Origin: JAMOQA01 sp964420365
GTDB taxonomy: Bacteria > Acidobacteriota > Polarisedimenticolia > J045
Direction of reading: 5' to 3'
DNA length: 64,000 nt
Assembly: GCA_964420365.1 (NCBI GenBank)
Contig: CAYQTA010000015.1
Span: 22,163-86,162 of the forward strand
Part shown: in pieces, positions 59,288 through 64,000 of the stretch
How positions within the stretch are numbered: the first letter of the stretch is position 1
How the letters are laid out: each line of letters opens with the position of its first letter
The notes under the pieces: model-generated
Seen by the model: the letters and a program-made list of their open reading frames with translations, nothing else
Database searches by the model: none
What the model was told of the DNA's origin: nothing
Position numbers and translations under genes: made by a program

Positions 59288-60069
59288 GCTGGGGCGTCTT
59301 CGACTCGGGAGTCGGGGGGCTCACCGTCGTCCGGGCGCTGCGGGAGGCGCTGCCCGGCGTGCGCCTCGCGTACCTCGGTGACACGGCCCGGGTCCCCTAC
59401 GGGATCCGGTCGGTCGAGACCGTGCGGCGATACGCCGCCGAGGCGGCCCGCTTCTTCGCCCGGGACGGCGTGCGGGGGCTGGTCGTCGCCTGCAACACCG
59501 CCTCGGCGGTGGCCCTCGACGTCTTCGAGGAGGTCTTCCCGGGCAAGGTGCTCGGGGTGGTCGAGCCCGGGGTCGAGGAGGCGGTCGCCGCGACCCGGGG
59601 CGGACCGATCGGGGTGATCGGCACCCCGGCGACGATCCGCTCCGACGCCTACGGCACGCGGATCCGGGAGCGCCTCCCCGGCGTCGGCGTGATCTCGGTC
59701 GCCTGCCCCCTCTTCGTGCCCCTCGCGGAGGAGGGCTGGACCCGGGGAGAGGTGCCGCGGCTGGTCGCGGAGCGCTACCTGGCCCCGATGCTCGAGGCGC
59801 GGATCGACACGCTCGTCCTCGGCTGCACCCACTACCCGCTGCTCAAGCCGGTGCTGCGGGAGGTCCTGGGAGAGGGGGTGCGCCTGGTCGACTCGGCCGA
59901 GGCCGTCGCCCGGGCGGCCGCCCGCCTGGGGATCGGCGCGGGGGAGACGGGGGGCGGGGAGCGGTTCTCCGTGACCGACGCCGGCGGAAGCTTCCGGGAG
60001 GTCGCGGCCCGCTTCCTCGGGCGGGAGATCCCGGTCCTCGAGACGGTCCACCTCGGCCCGGCGGCCTGA
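59284..60069 (+). CDS. murI: Glutamate racemase
   Basis: The 261 residues contain both catalytic cysteines (VACNTAS and LGCTHYPLL) and the N-terminal FDSGVGGLTVVRAL and YLGDTARVPYG motifs. The enzyme makes D-glutamate for peptidoglycan, consistent with the amidase and GerMN genes with which it overlaps. GTG start overlapping the GerMN stop. Confidence 0.95.
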   Translation: MSWGVFDSGVGGLTVVRALREALPGVRLAYLGDTARVPYGIRSVETVRRYAAEAARFFARDGVRGLVVACNTASAVALDVFEEVFPGKVLGVVEPGVEEAVAATRGGPIGVIGTPATIRSDAYGTRIRERLPGVGVISVACPLFVPLAEEGWTRGEVPRLVAERYLAPMLEARIDTLVLGCTHYPLLKPVLREVLGEGVRLVDSAEAVARAAARLGIGAGETGGGERFSVTDAGGSFREVAARFLGREIPVLETVHLGPAA

Positions 60070-60930
60070 CGGGCCCCCGAGGCGTAGCGAGGCTTTCGGG
60101 TCGGCGCGCGGGCCGGCCCGGAGCCTTCCGGGAACCAGGGCGACGAAGGCTCGTGGACTCCGATCGAACGACCTCGAACGTCCGACTCGCCCCGGGCACT
60201 CGCCACACCGTGTCGCCGCACCGCGGAAGGCAGCCGGCCGGGCCCCGCGGCGAAAGTTTGCCGGGAGGTGCCGCGAGCATGCCGGAAATGCTAGCACCTG
60301 GGGCGAAGGTAGGGCGCACTTTGAGGGCCAGGGGCTGAATTTGCAAGGGCCCTGCAGCGAGGGGCCTCCAGTGCAAGAAATCCGGCCCCCGCGGGCCTGA
60401 AACTTGCGATTTCGGGTCCTGGACCGCGTTTTCCTTGCACCAGGCGGCCCACGAGTCGGGCGACTTGCACCAAGGGCGTCTCGCTGCTTTCCAGTGCGAC
60501 GGGGTCGCAGCAGCCGCCCGGGTTCCCCGGGGGGAATCGACGGCAGGTGATGGTTCGTGGTGCGGCGGGGTTGGACGAGCGGGGAGCAGTCCCGACGTGC
60601 ACGCGGTGCCCGTCCGCCCGGCACCCCCAAGCGGCCGAGTCCGGGCCCTTGGGCCCGACCCGGGGCCGCCGCCGGCATCTCCGGCATCTTCCGTGGCAGC
60701 GGAGCCTTCGGGGAGCAGGGGCGGACCGAGGGTCAACCATCGAGGATCCCGCGGACAAGCTGGAAGCGGGGTGCGGGGCCGACCAGGGTGCCCGTTGCCG
60801 AGACGGCTGGCGGCGGTTGGCGACGCCGCCTGAAAGCCGCGCTACGCCATGGAGGAGCCCGGGACTCCGCGCACGGGGGGAGGTAGACTGCTCGGCGCGC
60901 GGCAGGCCGCCGCGCGGGAAGGGTGGAACC
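60070..60930. other. Long intergenic region with no convincing gene
   Basis: These 861 bases between murI and rph are less GC-rich in the middle (about 60300-60500). Open frames on both strands are Arg/Pro/Ala/Gly-rich with no motifs. A TTGCA/TGCAA word recurs (about 60340, 60370, 60435 and 60465), twice as CTTGCACCA about 30 bases apart. Near the right end TAGACT (60884-60889) may be the rph -10 box. It may hold a regulatory region, an unrecognised RNA or a decayed gene. Confidence 0.4.
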
Positions 60931-61698
60931 GTGAGCGTGCGTGCCGAGGGTCGCGGCCCGGCGGAGCCGAGGCCGATCGTCCTGGAGACCGGGGTGAACC
61001 GCCACGCGGAGGGCTCGTGCCTGGTCCGCGTCGGGGGGACCGAGGTGCTCTGCACCGCCAGCATCGAGGACCGGGTGCCCGGCTTCCTCCAGGGGCAGGG
61101 CGAGGGATGGGTCACCGCCGAGTACGGGATGCTGCCGCGGGCGACCCACGACCGGATGCAGCGCGACCGGGTCGGGGGCCGGCCCCAGGGCCGGACCTAC
61201 GAGATCCAGCGCCTGATCGGCCGGTCGCTCCGGGCGATCGTCGATCGGAAGGTGTTCGGCGAGCGCACGATCTGGATCGACTGCGACGTGCTGCAGGCGG
61301 ACGGCGGCACGCGCTGCGCCGCGATCACCGGCGGCTTCGTCGCCCTCGCCCTCGCGTTCGATCACCTGCGCCGGGCGGGGAAGCTCTCCGGCCGCCCGCT
61401 GATCGACCAGGTGGCGGCGGTCTCCGCCGGCATCGTCGCCGGGGAGGTGCTGGTCGACCTGGATTACGAGGAGGACTCGGCGGCGGAGGTGGACCTGAAC
61501 GTGGTCCGCACCGGCCGCGGGCGGTACGTGGAGATCCAGGGGACCGCGGAGGAGCATCCCTTTTCCCGCGACCGGCTGACCGAGATGCTCGACCTGGCCG
61601 ACGGCGCCCTCGACCGGCTGTGCGCGGTCCAGGCGCAGGTGCTCGGCGACGTTCTCCCGGGCCTGCTGCGGCCCGGGGCGACGGGAGGGGAGCGGTGA
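60931..61698 (+). CDS. rph: Ribonuclease PH
   Basis: The 255 residues match RNase PH: EGSCLVRVGGTEVLCTASIEDRVP, GWVTAEYGMLPRAT, GRTYEIQRLIGRSLRAIVD, TIWIDCDVLQADGGTRCAAITG, and LDYEEDSAAEVDLNVV with the metal-site Asp. It trims tRNA 3' ends by phosphorolysis. GTG start with GGAAGGGTGG upstream. Its stop overlaps the start of rdgB. Confidence 0.95.
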   Translation: MSVRAEGRGPAEPRPIVLETGVNRHAEGSCLVRVGGTEVLCTASIEDRVPGFLQGQGEGWVTAEYGMLPRATHDRMQRDRVGGRPQGRTYEIQRLIGRSLRAIVDRKVFGERTIWIDCDVLQADGGTRCAAITGGFVALALAFDHLRRAGKLSGRPLIDQVAAVSAGIVAGEVLVDLDYEEDSAAEVDLNVVRTGRGRYVEIQGTAEEHPFSRDRLTEMLDLADGALDRLCAVQAQVLGDVLPGLLRPGATGGER

Positions 61699-62519
61699 GT
61701 CCCCGGGAGCGGGACCGCCGGGGCGGGGGAGATCGCCGCCGGGGCGGGCGTCCGGGGAGCGGCGGCCGCCCCGGGGAAGGAAGGAGCAGGCAGCCCGCGC
61801 CGCGCCGCGGTCCGCGGTCGATGAACATCCCCGGCTCCCTCGCCGCCCGCGACGAGGAGGAGCGGGAGCGGGAAGCACCCCGCACGGGGGGGGTGCCCCT
61901 GGTCCTCGCCACCCGGAACCCGGGGAAGGTGCGGGAGCTGGCGGCGCGGCTCGAGGGAACGCCCTGGAGGGTGCTGGGCCCGGAGGTGATCGAGGACCTG
62001 CCGGTCCCGGTGGAGGACGGGGCGACCTTCGAGGCGAACGCCCGCAAGAAGGCGATCCACTACTCGCGCCTCGTCGATCACCTGGTGCTGGCGGACGACT
62101 CCGGCCTCGAGATCGACGCCCTGGACGGCTGGCCGGGCGTGCGGTCCGCGCGGGTCGGCGGGCCGGGCGCCACCGACGAGGACCGCATCAGGCTGGTCCT
62201 CGCCCGGATGGAGGACGTTCCCTGGGAGCAGCGGAACGCCCGCTTCCGGTGCGTGCTCGCCATCGCGCGCCGCGGGGAGGTGCTGGCGACGTTCGACGGC
62301 GTCGTCGAGGGGAAGATCGCCCTCGAGCCGGAGGGGGGCGGCGGGTTCGGCTACGATCCGATCTTCTTCTATCCCCAGATGAACCGTACCTTTGCGGAAA
62401 TGACGCCGGCGGAGAAGGACTCGGTGAGCCACCGGGGGCAGGCGCTCGATCGGGCCGTCGGCTGGCTGGTCGACCTGCTGGAACGGGGGGGGGCGGCGGG
62501 CCCGCGGCGGGAAAAATGA
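61695..62519 (+). CDS. rdgB: XTP/dITP diphosphatase with N-terminal extension
   Basis: The core (from LVLATRNPGKVREL, about residue 68) is a complete Ham1/RdgB: VEDGATFEANARKKA, LADDSGLEIDAL, GGGGFGYDPIFF, EKDSVSHRGQAL. It removes non-canonical purine triphosphates. The GTG overlapping the rph stop has a strong GGAGGGGA site, but it adds about 65 Arg/Gly-rich residues. ATG at 61821 or GTG at 61893 would give a more usual length. The rph-rdgB pairing is common in bacteria. Confidence 0.88.
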   Translation: MSPRERDRRGGGDRRRGGRPGSGGRPGEGRSRQPAPRRGPRSMNIPGSLAARDEEEREREAPRTGGVPLVLATRNPGKVRELAARLEGTPWRVLGPEVIEDLPVPVEDGATFEANARKKAIHYSRLVDHLVLADDSGLEIDALDGWPGVRSARVGGPGATDEDRIRLVLARMEDVPWEQRNARFRCVLAIARRGEVLATFDGVVEGKIALEPEGGGGFGYDPIFFYPQMNRTFAEMTPAEKDSVSHRGQALDRAVGWLVDLLERGGAAGPRREK

Positions 62520-62608
62520 GACGTGTTGGACGAAGGTCAAACATCTTTGTCGTTACGCTTCAATAGCTTGCGAAAGAATCCGGCAATCCGGGGGCAGAGC
62601 AGAAAAAG

Positions 62609-62637
62609 TTGCATCCCGGTGGGGCTTGGCGTAGTAT
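62609..62637 (+). promoter_or_regulatory. Strong promoter of an RNA gene
   Basis: TTGCAT (62609-62614), 17 bases, TAGTAT (62632-62637), preceded by an A-rich AGAAAAAG and an unusually AT-rich 80-base stretch that could act as an UP element. No coding start follows. Confidence 0.65.
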
Positions 62638-62643
62638 CACCTG

Positions 62644-62939
62644 CGGCAGGGCCCGGGTTGGTCAGTTGTTCAACCCGGGAGGAGAAAGCAACAGGAAATC
62701 GGGTTGCCAGGGTCGCCGCTCGAGGGCGCGGTCCTGCGAAGCCCAAGGAAGTCGAGGAGGACGCCGAACGGGGCCGGATCGGGGCCACTCCCCCGGGACT
62801 CTGCACCCCAACCAAAAACCGTCGGCGCACTCCCCCCCCTGCCGACCGCACACCCGGGAGAGGGCCGGCCCCGGGGTGTCCTCCTCGACACTACTCCCCC
62901 CCTGAAGGCGCGGATCCCCCCTCCGCGCCTTCGTTTTTT
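62644..62939 (+). ncRNA. Candidate structured non-coding RNA, family not identified
   Basis: A transcript of about 296 nt runs from the promoter above to a textbook intrinsic terminator. It contains a 9-bp hairpin (62652-62660 with 62671-62679) and a 12-bp long-range pairing (62751-62762 with 62878-62889) that continues through a 7/5 internal loop into 8 more pairs (62770-62777 with 62865-62872). A further hairpin (62821-62826 with 62841-62846) lies inside it. No reading frame has a ribosome site and start. The core motifs of RNase P RNA, tmRNA and SRP RNA were looked for and not found. 6S-like RNA is possible but not shown. Confidence 0.6.
62904..62939 (+). terminator. Intrinsic terminator of the candidate RNA
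   Basis: An 11-bp perfect stem (62904-62914 with 62922-62932, loop of 7) is followed by G and six T. It is the clearest Rho-independent terminator in the window. Confidence 0.88.
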
Positions 62940-63104
62940 CGTTTCTCTGCGGGTGCCGGCGCCAGCGCTGGCGCCGGTGGCGCTTCCCGGACGGACGCGT
63001 TGCCGGGCGCCTCGAAGGGCACCCTCGCGAGGGCCCCCCGGAACCCGCCTCGCGGCCCGCCCGTCCTCGCGCCGGGCCCGCCTTTCCGGCGAACCACGCC
63101 CGAT

Positions 63105-63133
63105 TTGACAGTCCCCGGGGGCGACCCTATCCT
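63105..63133 (+). promoter_or_regulatory. Sigma-70 promoter of tRNA-Asn
   Basis: A perfect TTGACA (63105-63110), 17 bases, TATCCT (63128-63133). Transcription would start about 63140, some 10 nt before the tRNA. Confidence 0.8.
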
Positions 63134-63150
63134 TCCGCCTTGCCCGGTGC

Positions 63151-63226
<76 letters not shown>

Positions 63227-63269
63227 GCCCCGCGGGCCTTCCCACCACCAGGCCCGCTCGACCCCAACC

Positions 63270-63345
63270 GGGTCGACACCAGTCGGACCAACCAACCACC
63301 AATCTCAATCAATCAAGCAATCAACCAACAACCAACCAACACCAT
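63270..63345 (+). repeat. G-poor CAAC/AATC simple-sequence tract
   Basis: Downstream of tRNA-Asn lies an imperfect short-unit tract of CCAAC, AATC and CAAC words with almost no G from about 63280 on. It is unlike any other DNA in the window. It is transcribed between the tRNA and the terminator at 63356, so it would be a single-stranded 3' trailer. Confidence 0.55.
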
Positions 63346-63355
63346 CCAGCCCACG

Positions 63356-63390
63356 ATCGCCCCGCGACCCCGCTCGCGGGGCGATTCTTC
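63356..63390 (+). terminator. Terminator downstream of tRNA-Asn
   Basis: A 12-bp perfect stem (63356-63367 with 63374-63385, 6-nt loop) is followed by TCTTC. This is a weak T-run but a good position for ending the tRNA transcript. Confidence 0.6.
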
Positions 63391-63510
63391 CGTCCCCCAG
63401 TTCTTCCCCGAAGGCCGGCCGACCTCCAGCCCCTACCGGCCCCTCGCCTGGCGAAGCGCCCGGTACGACAGCCGGGTCTACCGCCTGCATCGCGGGCTCA
63501 TCGGCCACGA

Positions 63511-63539
63511 CTCGAGGCCTCGTTTCACGAGGCCTCGAG
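63511..63539. repeat. Perfect 13-bp inverted repeat
   Basis: Arms 63511-63523 and 63527-63539 are perfectly complementary with a 3-nt loop. Each arm contains the palindrome GAGGCCTC. It lies in the otherwise uninformative stretch 63391-63590, 50 bases before the cyclotransferase-like frame. Confidence 0.6.
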
Positions 63540-63590
63540 CATGAACGGTCCGGCCGGGGGCGTCCTCTCCCGGGGGAAGGCGGTCGTCCG

Positions 63591-63923
63591 TTGCCGCCCG
63601 GTATCCGGCTCCTGGCGGTGCCCGAGGCGAACATCCTGGCCCACGGTACCCCAGGCCCGCTCGCCGACGTAGCCGCACAGGCCCGCTTGGCCAAGGAATT
63701 CGCCCCATGCGCCGCACACCCCGAGCCCGGGGGGAACCGCGCCCCGGGCGGCCGCTGGGGCCCCGTGTACGGCGAACTTCTGACCTTCGACGATCCCGAG
63801 ACCCGCCTCCCGGCCATCGACCACCTCGAGGGCTTCCTGCCCGGCGGCCCCAGCCTCTACAGGCGTGTGCTGGTGTCGGCAAGTACACGAGGACAACGCG
63901 TCCTGGTCTGGCCTCACGTGTAG
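63591..63923 (+). CDS. Gamma-glutamylcyclotransferase-like fragment, start uncertain
   Basis: The C-terminal half (VYGELLTFDDPETRLPAIDHLEGF, then SLYRRVLVSA) is clearly of the AIG2/GGCT fold, including the catalytic-type Glu in DHLEGF. The N-terminal YGTLR motif expected about 80 residues earlier is missing, the only nearby start is TTG, and upstream frames are low-complexity. It is therefore probably a truncated or frameshifted gene. If active, such enzymes release 5-oxoproline from gamma-glutamyl compounds. Confidence 0.4.
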   Translation: MPPGIRLLAVPEANILAHGTPGPLADVAAQARLAKEFAPCAAHPEPGGNRAPGGRWGPVYGELLTFDDPETRLPAIDHLEGFLPGGPSLYRRVLVSASTRGQRVLVWPHV

Positions 63924-64000
63924 GACGCCGCCGGCCCCCCGCGCCGTCGGCTGCCGGATGGTGTCTGGCAAGCCTAGAGAAGGCGTCATCGGGAAATCTC

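Noticed and set aside
60291..61115. Reading frames in the murI-rph gap and into rph
   Set aside because: None has a ribosome site, hydrophobic pattern or recognised motif, and frames exist on both strands at once.
62644..62939. RNase P RNA, tmRNA or SRP RNA
   Set aside because: The RNase P P4 core, the tmRNA tRNA-like ends with CCA, and the SRP GGAAGCAGCC-type apical motif are not present.
63270..63345. CRISPR array
   Set aside because: The units are 4-5 bases and irregular, with no spacer-repeat alternation; no cas genes are present anywhere in the window.

Overview
The window is about 64 kb of very GC-rich bacterial DNA, with strong G/C bias at third codon positions almost throughout. It encodes outer-membrane functions: a TonB-dependent receptor, an OmpP1/FadL-type porin, a LolA-like carrier, and ExbB/ExbD/TonB-like proteins. 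The organism is therefore a diderm. The mix of GH57 branching enzyme with DUF4912, HD-GYP signalling, ElbB, separate GltX and GlnS, and many short GTG/ATG-overlapping operons would fit Acidobacteriota, Myxococcota or a related lineage. No rRNA or other deciding marker is present, so this placement is inference.

Layout. 0-12 kb: end of a rhodanese protein, a small secreted protein, an HD-GYP sensor, a secreted HEAT-repeat protein, a LexA-like repressor that has lost its self-cleavage residues, a GNAT acetyltransferase, an acyl-CoA dehydrogenase, then a LolA-like protein with a MoxR ATPase and a DUF5682/TraB-like partner. 12-20 kb: ElbB, a DUF4139 protein, a TonB receptor with an unusual N-terminal domain, and a minus-strand cstA / small protein / ArsA-like ATPase operon. 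20-23 kb: an island of visibly lower GC with a near-perfect sigma-54 promoter in front of a FabH-like ketoacyl synthase and a receiver-like/thioester-reductase fusion. 23-26.5 kb: divergent gltX and glnS. 26.5-32 kb: a six-gene minus-strand operon for an Exb/TonB-like energy-coupled envelope machine with secreted TPR and partner proteins.

32-48 kb: a CorC-type protein divergent from a catalytically dead isochorismatase homologue, a rhomboid protease with a translationally coupled 53-residue membrane protein, a PrcB-like repeat protein, an FAD protein, a FadL-type porin, an M29 aminopeptidase, a thioredoxin-like / DUF4912 / GH57 / TrmJ run, and a NatAB-type ABC exporter. 48-56.9 kb: radical SAM protein, YjbQ, MFS transporter, a Cys-rich secreted protein with a palindromic operator, a GCS2-CBS fusion with an aspartoacylase-like hydrolase, a glycosyltransferase, a glutamine amidotransferase and tRNA-Glu. 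57-64 kb: amidase, GerMN protein, murI, a long non-coding stretch, rph-rdgB, a strongly supported but unidentified structured RNA of about 300 nt, tRNA-Asn, and a poorly coding tail.

Recurring themes are start codons overlapping the upstream stop (ATGA, GTGA); -10 boxes of TAGAAT/TAGATT type, some placed only 7-8 nt before the ATG (candidate leaderless mRNAs); and a dispersed palindromic intergenic repeat. The best candidates for something undescribed are the sigma-54 island at 20.1-22.9 kb, the structured RNA at 62.64-62.94 kb and the cleavage-dead LexA at 5.0 kb.
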